DNA of 64,000 nt from Hypericum androsaemum (GCA_963995505.1 OZ023184.1:5952001-6016000), one strand, 5' to 3'; counted from the first letter of the stretch, positions 1 through 12,169 are shown. Notes: generated by a model from the sequence alone, not told the origin. Made by a program: numbers and translations.

Positions 1-704
1 GGAAGGAAGTGGATAAGAAATAAATCCAATTCACGTGGGCTAATCCACTGGAATATATAATATAAGCAATTGAGGGGATTACGTTGAATGCAAATTGAAT
101 CCGATGTTCAATTTTTGTGGCGATGTCGCATGGATCGTGGTGGGGCTGATGTACCCTCGAGAAAATGATGCATTTGATTTGGGGAATTATAATAATATTA
201 GCTAAATGGGCATATGATGGGGAATTATTACACCGACGAGTATTAATAGGTATAATATATAACAAGTATAATTATTTATTATTTTTCTTGACGAGTATTT
301 TTTTTGTATATATAACGTATATAAAAATGAGCATTTGATGAACGGGCCTAGCTGGTTTGGGTCACTCTAACTGTCTTAGATCGGGTTGCCCACGGTCTCG
401 TCCAGTAACCATAAAGGGGATGTTTCCATTAATAAAAGGAAAAAAAAAATCAGATGTGGTTTAGGTCCTTTTGATTTGAGTTTATGGGGCTGGATTTGAT
501 ACGGGGCAAATGGGGAAGGGTATAATAGTCAAATAGGGAGGGGTGCTGGAGAGAGAGGGAGTGGGGTTGGGGCGTGTGGATTTCAAATTTTTTTTAATTT
601 TGTCATTATTCGTATATTATACTATAACAAATCAAACTGATATATTATTTAATTAATTATTTAATTTTTTTATTATAAGTATTAATTCATATCATTTTAA
701 TATA
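1..704. other. AT-rich intergenic sequence, no gene seen
   Basis: The stretch is AT-rich, with long T and A runs and no reading frame resembling a protein. No terminal repeats or target duplications were found. A purine-rich patch lies near 530-580. Confidence 0.6.
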
Positions 705-1080
705 ACAGGTTATGCCATTATACCATAATCAGGTATGTCATTTTACGTAACCAGACATGTCATTTAATTGTAACCAGACCTGCCATTTATTTAATTATTT
801 AATTAATTATAAGTTTTATTAAATATTAATCGGGTACGCCATTTAACCGGGCCTGCCATTAGTCATAATCGGGCATGCCATTTAATTAATTATTTTATTT
901 ATTATAAGTTCTATTACGTATTAACCGGGCATGCCATTTGACATAACCGAACATGCCAATTTATTGAACCTGGGTATGCCATTTAATAAATAACCAGATA
1001 TATTATTTAACATAACCAAGCATGCCATTTGACATAACCAGACATGCCATTTGAAATAGCCGAGCATGCCATTTGACAAA
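705..1080. repeat. Degenerate ~22-bp tandem array
   Basis: Many imperfect copies of a unit close to CATAACCRGRCATGCCATTT follow one another, with AT-rich spacers between some of them. The copies differ at several positions, so the array looks old. It directly precedes the larger tandem block at 1105. No coding potential was seen. Confidence 0.8.
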
Positions 1081-1104
1081 CACCTTCCAGCCGCTTGTAA
1101 CTCG

Positions 1105-1612
1105 GTTGACTATTGATTTCAAACATATTTTTGACACCCTTACACTCCAAATTTTGAGAGGTCTTAAACTATAAAGTTGTAGATATTTGTCTCAGCTTCA
1201 CATAGCAATTTTAATCACCTTAATCGGACTCCGGAGTAAGAATTTGTGGCTTCCCAACCAAAATTAGTCGATCACAACTCGATCAATGCTTGACTTCAAA
1301 TAAATTTTTGACATCCTTACACCCCAAATTGGGAGAAGTCATAAACTAAAAAATTATAGATATTTGTCTGAGTTGGCACATTAACTTCAATTATCTCAAT
1401 CAGACCTCGGAGTAAGAATTTGTCGCCCTCCAACCGAAACTCAATCAACTCTTGACTTCAAACAAAATTTTGATATCTTTACACTCCCAATTTGGAGAAG
1501 TCACAAACTTTAAAGCTGTAGATATATGTCTCAATTTCACACAACAATTTGAGTTGCCTCAATTGGACTTTGGAGTAAAAACTTATGGCTCCCCAACCGA
1601 AACCTGCCAACT
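1105..1612. repeat. Tandem block of a ~165-180-bp module, three units
   Basis: Three diverged units begin near 1108, 1289 and 1453. Each runs through the same landmarks: a TTGACTTCAAA-like start, a TTTTGACATCCTTACAC stretch, a GTTGTAGATATTTGTCT stretch, and a GGACTCCGGAGTAAGAA stretch. The same module recurs reversed at about 11590-11920, and as diverged single copies near 8530 (interrupted by a Mutator-like element), 10200 and 10390. Such modules are probably parts of old LTR retrotransposons, but no ends could be placed. Confidence 0.75.
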
Positions 1613-3686
1613 GCTTAAAAAAATAAAAGTGGGGCCACATTTAAAAAAAAGAGAACAAAAAAAATTACCACCGAGTAATAAAAGCAAAGAAAAGAAATGG
1701 GGACCATTAATTGCTACTAAAGAGCGTGTGTGGTAGTCATTCATTGGTTGCTCCAAATCCAATGCCACATGTGCAACAAGGAAATAAAAAGACTACGGAC
1801 AAAGTTGCCCCCGGATAATTATGGTCGTCAGATCAGGATTGACTTGATCTGATGACCCGCGTTTCTTCTTGTACTGTGCGGGAAATGATTGCACTTTAAC
1901 ACGCAATCCAAAGGCAAGTTTTATACGATTTAAAAACACATTAAAACTTGAAGTTTAACATTTTGACACTTTAGTGATCCGGACAATTCATTTTTTGTTG
2001 CTTGGTCACATCAACCCGATTTTTCACGTGGACTGCCACCTTCGTCACGTAGTTGTTGATGTGACATTTCATATTTTTTTGATATGTCGCGGCAATAAAA
2101 AGTTTTGTTTTAAGTAAATTTTTACACTGTCAGTATTTGAAACATAGACCTCTTTGTACACGCCTTCTACTGTTACGTTAAATATTCTTTGACACGTGAC
2201 AATAAAAAGTGAATCATGCAAGGTCAAAAGAAAATTATCACGTAATAAAATCTTAACCATTCCAAGTCATATTTATTATTTATTGATGGATCATTACAAT
2301 ACCATCCTTTTAATATTAAATGCGCAACTCACTACATTTAATATAGGAAGTTTTTGTTTTTTGAATAATCTAGCGATATGGATGTTTTTTATAAGTAAAC
2401 TTGTTATGTATCACCAATGTAATTTTAGAAAAATAAACGAATATATACAAAAGCTTAGGCTAGTTGTAGAACTAATGCACACCCATCTTTCGCCGAGTAA
2501 TAATTCACGTGATGAAATAGACCGTGGCCTTTAATTCTTGATAGCCTGGCTCGCACGCTCCAACGGTGATCCTCCCGCTAATATGAGAAGCCACAGAAAA
2601 ATAAATGCAACTGTCAATTATCAATATTATCGTCAATTATTGCGGCAATCAAAGACCAACTGAACATGACTATTTGTTTTCTCGAATTGGGTGATAATAC
2701 CGAAAAAAATATGGGAATTCTATTATTGAGCAGAAGAAAGGCAAATTGGAGGAAAAAAACAACGGGGAGGGGGGAGAAGCTATGGAGGGAAGTCACATGG
2801 GGGGATGGGTTATTAGATATTAGGATGTGAAGAATTTGAGGATGGAAGAATCCAAAAATAAGATTATGGGTCGCGCGCCCTTTTTACGGTCACTAATCAT
2901 CAGACGCTTAACGACAATCAATTCTAGTTCAATCAGAGTGCCGAGTACAAAATTTGAATGTATATGTATGTTTATTTCGATAAATTAAATTATATACTAT
3001 TTGAAATCTAACTCAACTCGAATATCCGATAAACAGTCAAATATTAGATGACATGATATTTTTTGAGCACCATGTTATAATAGGAAATCCAATTCAACAA
3101 CTAATCTATATTTTTTCATACCATTTAGTATTGAACCAATCAACATATAGAATAATTCAAATTATAGCTGGGTATAATTTTGACTCGAACTCAATACTTT
3201 TTTATTAAATTATTACAACTATCCCATCCCTTGATCCAAATGGTGGTTGGTAACAACTGATCTGCATTCGCCAACCGATAGTTTACAAAATTCTGACCTT
3301 ATGGGAAAAAAATCATGATAAACCTGAGGCCTAAATTATTCATTATCTTCCACCAAAAAAATATTCATTATTACTATTTTGTTGAATGTTTTTTTAGAGA
3401 TGATTGTTTTTGTGGACAGGGGCGCTGAGAGGGAATGGATGGGCAAGGACCGCATCTTCTCTCGGTTTAGCCCCGCACATGTCTGCGATCTTTGATGTGA
3501 CACCTGCGGCGCCTGTTTTCACCATCATTTTCACTTTTCAAAATTTTATACATTTATTTAGTTTACAACACTTGAGATTTTTTTATAAATAGAATTTTTT
3601 TGGTGAATACAATTTGAATATTAATCACCCCACTCACCTTTTTTATATTATTAGACAGTACTCTTTGGATAACATATGAATTTTTT
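1613..3686. other. Intergenic, no gene seen
   Basis: This is AT-rich sequence with short frames that resemble nothing known. A small inverted repeat around GTCACATCAAC lies near 2004-2064 and could be a decayed MITE. A short perfect-stem palindrome around GTCAGATCA lies near 1829-1853. Neither has a supportable target duplication. Confidence 0.5.
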
Positions 3687-4090
3687 TGTTAGGAAATCGT
3701 CCACAAGAGAATAACAACGTGCAAAGAACACGGACACAAAAAATTACGTGATTCGGTATAATGCTTAAGTCCATAGAGAGAAAAGAGAATTTGTATTGAT
3801 GAGTAGTCACAAAGTCATACATAACTTTTATAACATGTCTTTATATAATAGACAAACTTTTGTACACCAAAAAACCTATCGAGATCGAATCAGGAGTCCA
3901 AAACAAGAGTAAGAGAAAAATAGGAAAAATGGTCTGCATAGAACCTGGCGTCCGCCAACCGTCTGGAGTCTGCCAACACCCACCTACTGCCAACCAATTT
4001 GCTGACTCCAATGAGTTGGCTTGCTCTGGCCAGCACTAACAAATCTTCTTTCTTGCTTTTCTCGACAAATCCCAAAGGTTTGAGGAAACA
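3687..4090 (-). repeat. 3' LTR of the copia element
   Basis: On the plus strand it runs from TGTTAGGAAATC to GAGGAAACA and so has the usual TG...CA ends. It aligns through its length with 6878-7291, including a CTGGAGTC block and a GAGTTGGCTTGCTCT block. The two copies differ at many positions and in length, which indicates an old insertion. Confidence 0.85.
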
Positions 4091-5667
4091 CCGCCCCCTG
4101 GAAATCCATAAGATCTTGGAAAACTAAACCGACTCACCGACTCCACCTCGAACCATAGATACACTTCAATAAAACTATCTCCACTTTCTCTCCACCCTTT
4201 GTTCAATGACTTGGAGACAGCCCCTATACTTGAGCATCTCCCGAGTTTGCTTGGCATATTTCCTCCAACCTCTATTGAACTACAACTTACAAGTTCACCT
4301 GCCGAAGCAACCTTGTGACCAATAGATGTGCCCTCTATTTTTTGGTCAATCTCATGTTCTGCAACCTCGAATTACTTCTCTGTTAGACCTTTTTACCTCA
4401 AACCAATGCTAACAACCATAGCATACAATGGGCAATACTTTATTCTGCCAAGTAGATACCTCAACATGTCACAAACTCCACTGTTTAGCCTTGAGTAAGA
4501 TACCCAATTCGTCTGTGGTGTTACCAACGGGTTCGCATTCTAAATGCCAAACCTACCCAATACCTTTGACGTCGACATTCCTTTAGACAACCATAGCGGG
4601 GCCTTGCTAATAATGCTTCTCTGAGATAATCATGGCTTCTTGCCAACCATACTTCCAAGAAACAACCATAGTATGCTAACCATTACTCCGCGAATCCCAA
4701 TTGTACTCAAACCATTAATGTCAAGCCTTTGCTCCCTCATATGATCTATCCTCACATGACTTCAGCTTTTTTTCTCTCTATTGGAATCCAATGATGTGAC
4801 TGCACCTACAACTATGTCCCCAACTAACCTGCAGGTATTTCTTGCATTCCTTTCACCATTCATCACTACTATAGCATCTTTCTCCACCTCAATTAGTCCG
4901 CCTACAATCTTATAGATGTACCCACTATAATTCAAGGCTCCTAATAAGATCAAATTCCTCTCCAACTTCGAAAAAAGCCTAACCCCACACAATTTTCTCT
5001 CAACACCATCCCACATCTTGATCTGGATATCACATATGCCAGTAATTCTACAAGTAGAACTATCACCTATAGTCACCATACCTGAATTAATAAACTCATA
5101 GGTGTCGAACCACCCTCTCTTAGGCGTCATGTGAAAAGAACAAACGCTATCCAAAATCCAGGAATCAGAGTGCTTTGGACCTAACAAAATAAAAAGAGAG
5201 TCAACATCTGACCCGTCCGAATAAGAGGCCATATTCATAGAACTCGATCTTTTTCTCTCATGGTCCCGTGTTCTACTTGGACAATCTTTCTTTATGTGTC
5301 ATTTTCTTTCGCACTCGAAGCAATTTTTCTTGAACCTCATTGACCTCGACTTGGATCCTCTTCCATCTTTTCCTTCACTACGACCACCACGGCTACCCCT
5401 CACAACCAGTCCTACAATTTTTCCATCGTCAGTTTTTCTCCGTTGGTGAGATTCTAGCAGAGCACTTGTGGTATCCTCCAACATCATGGATTTCTTCCCC
5501 CAATTTAGTGTTGTAACCAGATTCTCGTAGGAACTTGCTAGAGAATTCAGGAGCAATAATGTCTTATCTTTCTCCTCGAACTTCACATCAACCCTTCTTA
5601 AATTACTCAACAATTTATTAAAAATATTGATGTGTTGACTCAAATCTGAGCCCTCCATCATCTTAAG

Positions 5668-6283
5668 TAGAGGTGAGCATTCGGTATATACCGATCCCGA
5701 ATACCGAATATCGAAAATACCGAATACCAAATTACAAAAAAAACCCATACCGATCCCGAACTGAAATTATTTCGGTATCTACCGAATACCGAATTAAAAT
5801 TTCGGTATTATACCGAAAATACCGAAATTTAAAAAATCCCCAAATTTTCACAAAGCATGAACCCTAATCCGATTTCAAAATCCCCAAATTTCAAAAACTA
5901 AATTGAAACTAGAAAAGATAAATAAATGCTCCTCAAAGAAAAGATAAGTAAATGGAGAAGATTAGAAAACCTAACTCAACCCCTACCAAACAGAACAGAA
6001 CAAACAAATCCTTAATCTAATTTGTGTGGGTTAGGATTTTCTCAATTAGGTTACCTAAGGTGGCTGAGCCGCTGGGGGATAAATGGCGGGGGAAAATGGG
6101 AACCCAAAAACAACCCTTAAACCCTACTCCCATATTTGGGTTCCAAAATATCAAAGCAATTCGTTCACTTTTTTTTTGAAGTGGGTGTACGAGTGAGGAG
6201 AGGGGGAATGGGAGTGGAGAGAGAGAGAGAGGGAGGAAGGTCTGTGGGAGAGTTAGATTAAGGGGCACGTGAGAGTATTGTAT

Positions 6284-6330
<47 letters not shown>

Positions 6331-6517
6331 TAAATTTTATTTTAGTACTTTGGTATTTTTGATATTTCGGTATAATACCGGTATATACCGAATACCAAAA
6401 TTCACTGAATTTCTCAAAAAATGCATACCGAATTATATCCCGAATACCAAAATACCGATCCCGAAATCCCGAATACCGAAAAAATACCGAATACCGAATA
6501 CCGTTTGCACACCCCTA
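5668..6517. mobile_element. Non-autonomous hAT element nested in the copia gag
   Basis: The insertion is bounded by perfect 8-bp direct repeats, ATCTTAAG at 5660-5667 and again at 6518-6525. Its terminal inverted repeats read TAGAGGTGAGCATTCGGT and TAGGGGTGTGCAAACGGT. An 8-bp duplication with TAG..GGTG ends is diagnostic of the hAT superfamily. Both subterminal zones are packed with copies of ACCGAATACCG and its complement, the kind of clustered motif that a hAT transposase binds. There is no transposase frame. A (TA)n microsatellite lies at about 6286-6328. Confidence 0.93.
6283..6328. repeat. (TA)n microsatellite
   Basis: An almost pure run of alternating T and A within the hAT element. 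Confidence 0.95.
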
Positions 6518-6877
6518 ATCTTAAGCCCATACAACTTTTGCTTAAGATAAAGCTTGTTCGACAAAGACTTAGACACATACTTTGTCTCCAGTTTCTTCCA
6601 CACCTCAGCTGGTGACTTCTCATCTATGACATGATACATCACATCATCCGCCAAATACAAGCAAATTATCGCCATCGCCTTGGCCTCCATCTCTTTTCAC
6701 TCTTGATCCTCCATCTTCTCGGGCTTCTTCTCGGAGAGCGCGTTAACCATTCCTTGTTACACCAGGAGATCCTTGACATGCCTTTGTCATAATCCAAAAT
6801 TCGATGATCCATCAAATTTCACACAAGCAAACTTTGCGTCGTAACCCTCCATCTTCACATCAATATCGGATACCAGT

Positions 6878-7291
6878 TATTAGGAATTATACCCACAAGA
6901 GAACAACAATGCGCAAAAAATACTGATACAAGGGATTACGTGATTTGGCCTAATGCCTACGTCCACGGGGAGATAGAAGAACTTTTATTAATGAGTAGCC
7001 ACAAAACCTTATATAACTTAGAGTAACATGTCTTTATGTAATAGACAAACTCTTGTACACTAAGCAATCTATCTAGGTCAAATCAGGAGTACAAAAAAAG
7101 AGTCCGAGCAAAAAATAAAAATGGTCCGCGAAGACCTATTGATCGCTTACCGTCTGGAGTCCACCAGCACCCATCTATTGCCAACCAATTAGCTGACTCA
7201 AATGAGTTGGCTTGCTCTAGCCAGCACTGACAAATCTTCCTTCTTATTTTTCTTCACATATCTCAACATTTTTGGTCTAACTCAGGAAAAA
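6878..7291 (-). repeat. 5' LTR of the copia element
   Basis: This copy pairs with 3687-4090. Its inner edge abuts the primer-binding site at 6861-6877. The outer edge is placed by alignment with the other LTR and could be wrong by a few bases. Confidence 0.82.
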
Positions 7292-8550
7292 ATCGTCAAT
7301 GATAGAGGTGGAGACATGCGATACCTATTATTGCCGGAAATTGAACGTGAACTTCTATCGTTTCACTTTTACTCTCTCATTAAAATGAGCATAATTTGTT
7401 GTAAATTAATTAAGTAGATGTCTATTACTCATTACCTCTAATTTAGTTAATATTATTTGATTATATGATTTGTGTATGGCCTTTATGCTGTATGCTTGGT
7501 TAACTACATCTAATTGTATTTTTTTTATAAATAAGAGATAACAACTTTTAAAATGAAACTTGATGATGATTATTGATAACATTCTTCTTATTGTTATTGT
7601 TTTTCTCAAAGTTCATTTTGTTTATGTTAAATTTATAACATACTTTATTTTTTTTGAATTCAAGAAAAATAATATTGCGTGAATTCCTATTCTGGTCTCA
7701 ATGTCGGTCAGCCTTAGTTCATTGTGCTCAACTCTGCAACCATATTTTCATATTTTGCTCGAATTCAAATTGACTGACAATATTTAATTTATTGATATTT
7801 TTCTTAGAGTCAATATGCACAAACTTAAAGAATAATAGGTCGAGTAAATATATGCAAATATAATGTTAATACTATTGTGGGAAAAAGGGTACAAGAACGC
7901 TAAGACTTCTCGAGACGGATCTGGAGTAGTCGTCCCAAGGTCGGCTTAACAGAGAAGGGAAAAAGAGCTATGCAAGGCTAAGACTATGCTAGGCTACGAA
8001 AAAGAAAATCATTACATGAAAAAGTAAAGTAGCATTGGTCGTTGTGTTGTTGGATGATGGGTCCCTTCTTCTTCGCCCAAGCCCTCTTTATATAGGGATG
8101 CCCGACCCTAGCTCCCGGTCTTTATATAGGATACTCCCAAATCAGGTCGTGCACTTTATAGGAAAATTTTATTCCGGCCATTTCCAATATAGAGAGATTC
8201 ACTCTGGCTTAGTATAGGAAAGTTCTAGACCGACGTCTCAAACAAGGAAACTCGGCCTTAAACAAGAACAACCAAGCCATGTCAACCAAGCCGTGTCAAA
8301 CAAGCAACCTGGCATAGAATAGGCAAACCAATGCCGCCACCATATAGGAAAGCCGCCACCAAGATAGGAAATTCCCTCAACAAAAGAAATCCTTTAACGA
8401 CTCAACCTTCTCGAATGTCATTGCCAAATAGTTAATATGCCAAGCCTAAGCTCCAAACAAGCTGCCATTAACCAGCCCAAGGTGGACACTTCCATCAACC
8501 GGAGCCATTAACACTCTTTTTTGTTGAATTTGAAGACATCATAAACTATA
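7292..8550. repeat. AT-rich sequence, then an unclassified LTR-like repeat
   Basis: From 7292 to about 7875 the sequence is AT-rich and featureless. From about 7876 the texture changes to a GGGAAAAAGGGTACAAG start, CTTTATATAGG TATA-like motifs at 8090-8140, and many copies of ATAGGAAA and CAAGCC. This resembles the LTR or untranslated part of an old gypsy-type element that continues after the Mutator-like insertion, at 9853. No paired LTR or primer site was found. Confidence 0.45.
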
Positions 8551-9843
8551 GGGCAAATTACTCTCAAGTTCTTTGCCTTTGGTCACCCTCCTCCTAAGGT
8601 CCCTGACTTTTGGAAAATGACTGTCCCGTCCCTAAGTTTTGATGATAATGGACTCTTGGGTCCCTAGAGCCAAAATATTATTTTTTCTCTGGTAAATCCT
8701 TACTTAAAATGACCAAAATACCCTCCATTGTTAAATTTTACTCCTCACTTGTTAAATCCATCTCCTCCAACCTCTCTTCTCCCTCTTATTCAACTCAATT
8801 ACAGAAAACAAAATTTTAATTTTAAAACCTAGATCCAGAAAACTAAAAAATACTAATTGCAAAACCCGAACCGAGTTAGGATTGTGTTATTGGAGGGGGT
8901 CGGGAGGCAACGAGGTGGGAGAGGTAGTTAGAGGCGAGGAGGGCGTGGTTGGGGCGCTTGGTCTTGGACGAGGAGGAGTCGTCGTCGTCGTTGGGGTCGC
9001 AGTGGACCACCACGATAAGACAGAGGCGGCACGCTCCAGCATCTTGGTCGGGGTCGCGGTGGCACTCGGGCTCAGTGGGTTGCCGCCGCCGTGGTGTTTT
9101 ATTGCGTGAGGTTGCTCGATGCTGTGAGGTGACGATGCCGTGAGGTTGGTCGACACCACGAGGTTGGTCGATGCCGTGAGATTCGTCGACGCTGTGAGGT
9201 TGGTCGATGCTGTGAGGTGACGATGACGGAAAATGGCTTCACTTGCTAATTGAATCTCCAATTTCATTTTAAACTCAATTCCATTGTTGAATCCCTAAAA
9301 TGGCTTCACTTGCTAATTTAAACTCCAATTCCATTTTAAGCAGCTTCAAATCATCTGGGCAATTTCTGGGTTTTGTTCTCTGAGTTTAATTTCCTTCCGC
9401 TTTGCTAAGTGGGTTTTGTTCGAGGAGGGAGGAGAGGAAATTGGAAAAGAGTTTTTAATCTGGTTAGGATTTTAGTTTTCTAATTAAAATTTCTAATTCG
9501 AATTAGAGTTTTCAAAATTAGGGTTCTTTAAATTTTGATTCTCTCAAATTAGTTCAATTCTAATTAAAGAGATTTTGATTTGTTTTTGAGTTTGAGTTTT
9601 GATTGAATGTTGAAGGTTAGAGGAAGAAGATGAAATGGGGAAGGAGGAAATTTTTTATTTTTAAGTGGGAGGGGGATTTTAGTCTTTCAAGTGGGGATTC
9701 ACCGGAGAAAAAGGAATATTCCGGTTTCAGGGACCCGAGAGCCTATTATCATCAAAACTTAGGGATGGGACAATCATTTTTCAAAAGACATGGACCCTAG
9801 GGGGAGGGTGACCAAAGGACAGGGACTTGAGAGTAATTTTTTC
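8551..9843. mobile_element. Mutator-like element with long terminal inverted repeats
   Basis: The element is flanked by the perfect 9-bp duplication TAAACTATA at 8542-8550 and 9844-9852. Inverted arms of about 150 bp start GGGCAAATTACTCTCAAGT on the left and GAAAAAATTACTCTCAAGT (complement) on the right. A 9-bp target duplication with long inverted repeats is the Mutator signature. There is no transposase. The interior has a GC-rich, gene-like patch at 8880-9270 rich in CGTCGTCGT, and AT-rich spacer. The element split an older repeat module whose halves join cleanly across it. Confidence 0.92.
8880..9270. other. GC-rich core of the Mutator-like element, possible captured gene fragment
   Basis: GC content rises sharply here compared with the flanking arms. 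The minus strand has an open frame (9267-8887) containing repeated TASTNL units and Pro/Thr-rich sequence, so it is low complexity. Mutator-like elements are known to carry host gene fragments (Pack-MULEs), and this patch would fit. No parent gene was recognised, so capture is inference only. Confidence 0.35.
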
Positions 9844-9852
9844 TAAACTATA

Positions 9853-11530
9853 AAATCATAGATATATGTCTTATCTTTGCTCATCAACTTGTATCGTCTC
9901 AATACGAGCTCCGGATAAAAAGTTATGAGCATTCTACCGAGGAGCATCACCCAAGCTGGTCGCACCGCCTGGTTTCTTGGAAGCGGACCATCCACTTTGC
10001 CTCTCAAAGTGTGCACCCGCTTTACCCCCCCCCCCCCCCCCCCCCCAAAGCGGGCTCAACCAAGCCCAAAGTGGGCTCTCCTTGCCCAAAGAATCCAAGG
10101 GCATCTGCTTTGCCTCCCAAAGCGGCCATACCAAGCCCAAAGCATCCATCTTCGAACCCAAAGTGAGAGTCCGCCTTAACCTGGCATTTTAACCTTTTTT
10201 TGCTTTGTATCTGAAGAAGCTATAAACTACATAGTTGTAGGTCTGTCTTGCCTTTCCAGAGCCAAAAGAATCAGCTCAATCTGATGTTCGAGTCAAAAGA
10301 TATATCTAATCTACCAAAGTCCGACAGAACTCATTGAGCAAACCAACACCAAGACTGGAAGCTTTATTTAGGCCAACTTCTAATCTGAATTAGGCAAAGA
10401 TCTAGAAAACAAAATTGTAGATACATGTCTTACTTTCCAAGACCGCGAGAATTTTGTCATTCCGACTTACAAGTCCAAAGTTACAGCCAATTTACCAAGG
10501 ATGGACGTTGTCGTCCAAGAATAACTAGCCGAAGTGGACCAATGACAACATGCCAAGACGATCTACCATCATCGGTCTCGACCAAGGGAAAGCTGTCGTC
10601 GGTCTCGACTGATGGAAGACCGCCATCGATCTCGACCGAGTGGAGACCATCAATGGTTTCTATTCAACTCGAGAGCACACCAACTTTGAGATCACACCAT
10701 CCTCTAGAAGACCAAAGCGTTCTCTTGGAGACCAGACCGTCGTCTTGGAGACCAGACCATCCTCTTGGCACTCGGGACTTATCGACAAAATCAACCGAAG
10801 ATCGATTCCGTCTTAATGCCCACCAAAGATCAAGTCTATCTCATCGCCAACCAATGACCGGGTCCGTCCCGATGCCAAGCAAAGACCGGGCCCGTCTCAA
10901 TGCTAACCAAGACCAGGTCCATCTAAACAAGAGACCGGGGACGGTCGTGCCACACCAAAGAACTCGAGATGTGGGAATTATTTTTGTAACTCAACAAATA
11001 CTAAAATTTTGAATTCCCACCACTTTTTTTAGAATTCGACCAAAATATCAGTTACGAACTCAGGTAAAATTAATGAGAAATTTTAGCTTGTCGAATCCCC
11101 ATAAATTGTGGCAATACACGGGCAGCCAACACCCAAGGAATTCCCATAGTTTTTGAGATTTTGCCTTTGGACAACTATTGGTTTAATTTCTTTCCAGGAA
11201 TTAAATTCATGGGTTGGGTGTGAACATTTTTAAAGGGAGAAAAAAAAGGGAAAATAGAAGGGGAAACGAGGCGACGAAGAGACGAAAACGAGTCTTTTTT
11301 CCGAGGGTTAATTTTTCCGACAATTTTCTGAATGGGGTCTTCGGAGAATATTTTTTTTATCTGGAGTTCAACAAAAAAATCTAAAAAATGAGCGTTTACG
11401 TTTGCAAGAAAATGCTACAAATTGAGCGTTTTCTCTTTGACCACACTCTATTTAGAATATTTTCTGTCAAAACCCTTCATGGGTATAAGCTATCCCCACC
11501 TCGGGCTTTGGGTTTGGCTCGACTTGTGCA
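9853..11530. repeat. Unclassified decayed retroelement sequence
   Basis: It continues the repeat interrupted by the Mutator-like element. Copies of the module with GTAGATATATGTCTT and CTCCGGA landmarks start at 9853, near 10200 and near 10390. A run of C occurs at 10024-10046. The 10550-10960 part has short imperfect repeats of GGTCTCGACC and GGAGACCAGACC. The open frame across 10425-11012 is a by-product of these repeats. No protein domain or LTR pair was found. Confidence 0.5.
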
Positions 11531-11535
11531 ATATT

Positions 11536-11924
11536 TTATATAACCAAAAAATGCCTCATCTTTGGCGTTTTTAGCAAAATTAGATTGCTGATTTCGATAA
11601 ATTCGATATGCGATCGATTAATTTTGATTGGAGAGCCGCAACTTCTTACTCTAGAGTCCGATTGAGATAATTCAAGTTGATGTGTGAAGTTGAGACGTAT
11701 ATCTACAACTTTTAAGTTTATTACTTCTCCCAATTTAGAGTATAAGGATGTCGAAAATTCATTTGAATTCAAGAGTCGACCAAGTTGCAGTCAACTAATT
11801 TTGGTTGGGGAGCCACAACTTCTTACCCGGGAGTTCGATTGAAATAATTTAAGTTGTTGTGTGAAGTTGAGATGTATATCTACAACTTTGAAGTTTATTA
11901 TTTCTCCCAATTTGGAAAGCCAAC
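11536..11924 (-). repeat. Two inverted copies of the ~170-bp module
   Basis: Read on the minus strand, two tandem units match the units at 1105-1612, with the same CTCCGGAGTAAGAA, ATATGTCT and TTGACTTCAAA landmarks. They abut the truncated 5' end of the LINE, which seems to have inserted beside or into them. Confidence 0.7.
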
Positions 11925-12169
11925 GGATTGCTCAAGCTCTCGAAAAGCCACTCAAGGTGGACGAAACTACAATGACAGCCCAGCGAGGGCACTTTGCTCG
12001 AGTCTGTGTCAAAATAGACCTCGGTAAGCCGCTCTTCGGTGCCCTATTCATCAACGGGACCCGTGTCCAGGTGGAGTACGAATCCCTAAATGTGATTTGT
12101 ATTCAATGTGGACACTACGGGCACTCGTCGGAGACCTGCCCTGAGAAGATAACCCATGTTGCCGACTTC
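11925..12169 (+). pseudogene. LINE ORF1 fragment, part 1 (CCHC domain)
   Basis: The frame starts within ORF1, at a stretch with IAQALEKPLKVDE, and passes through RGHFARVCVKIDL to the zinc knuckle CIQCGHYGHSSETC (CX2CX4HX4C). ORF1 of plant L1 elements encodes a nucleic-acid-binding chaperone. The reading frame is cut at the acttc target site of the Athila insertion and continues in the same frame at 22492. Confidence 0.88.

Larger units (their letters stand above)
4762..6852 (-). pseudogene. copia gag-protease remnant
   Basis: The gag frame starts at the ATG at 6852 and shows the UBN2-type capsid region, with motifs such as YLADDVMYHV, SPAEVWKKLE and LYLKQKLYGL. It is cut at 6517 by the hAT insertion and resumes at 5667 with HINIFNKLLS. 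A CCHC knuckle follows near 5300-5330, with an in-frame stop where glycine is expected. The protease frame (5238-4762) has WILDSVCSFHMTP, so the aspartic protease D-S/T-G triad reads D-S-V. An early TGA also breaks gag where tryptophan is usual. All this marks a dead copy. Pol is absent downstream. Confidence 0.88.
3687..7291 (-). mobile_element. Decayed Ty1/copia LTR retrotransposon, internally deleted
   Basis: Two similar direct repeats of about 404 bp (3687-4090) and 414 bp (6878-7291) bound the element. Reading the minus strand, the right copy is the 5' LTR. It is followed at 6877 by a primer-binding site resembling the initiator-methionine tRNA type (TGGTATCCGA), then gag, a zinc knuckle and a protease domain. 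Before the 3' LTR a GGGGGCGG tract is the likely polypurine tract. Integrase, reverse transcriptase and RNase H are missing, and only about 670 bp of unrecognised sequence separates the protease from the 3' LTR. A hAT element has inserted in gag. No clear 5-bp target duplication was found. Confidence 0.9.

Noticed and set aside
705..1612. Regularly spaced repeats that might suggest a CRISPR-like array
   Set aside because: Units are diverged, spacers are not unique fixed-length segments, and the sequence is plant nuclear DNA.
2004..2064. Short inverted repeat around GTCACATCAAC
   Set aside because: It could be a decayed MITE, but no target duplication or second family member was found.
5673..5867. 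Frames made of YRIPN-like repeats here and at 6269-6615
   Set aside because: They are translations of the ACCGAATACCG subterminal repeats of the hAT element.
8887..9267. 126-codon minus-strand frame with TASTNL repeats
   Set aside because: It is low complexity inside a Mutator-like element. It is recorded only as a possible captured fragment, not as a gene.
10024..10046. Poly-C run, and others near 23600 and 24594
   Set aside because: Simple homopolymers with no associated structure. They may partly be sequencing or assembly noise.
10425..11012. 195-codon open frame
   Set aside because: It is low complexity and built from short repeats of GGTCTCGACC and GGAGACCAG. There is no domain, and it lies in decayed repeat DNA.
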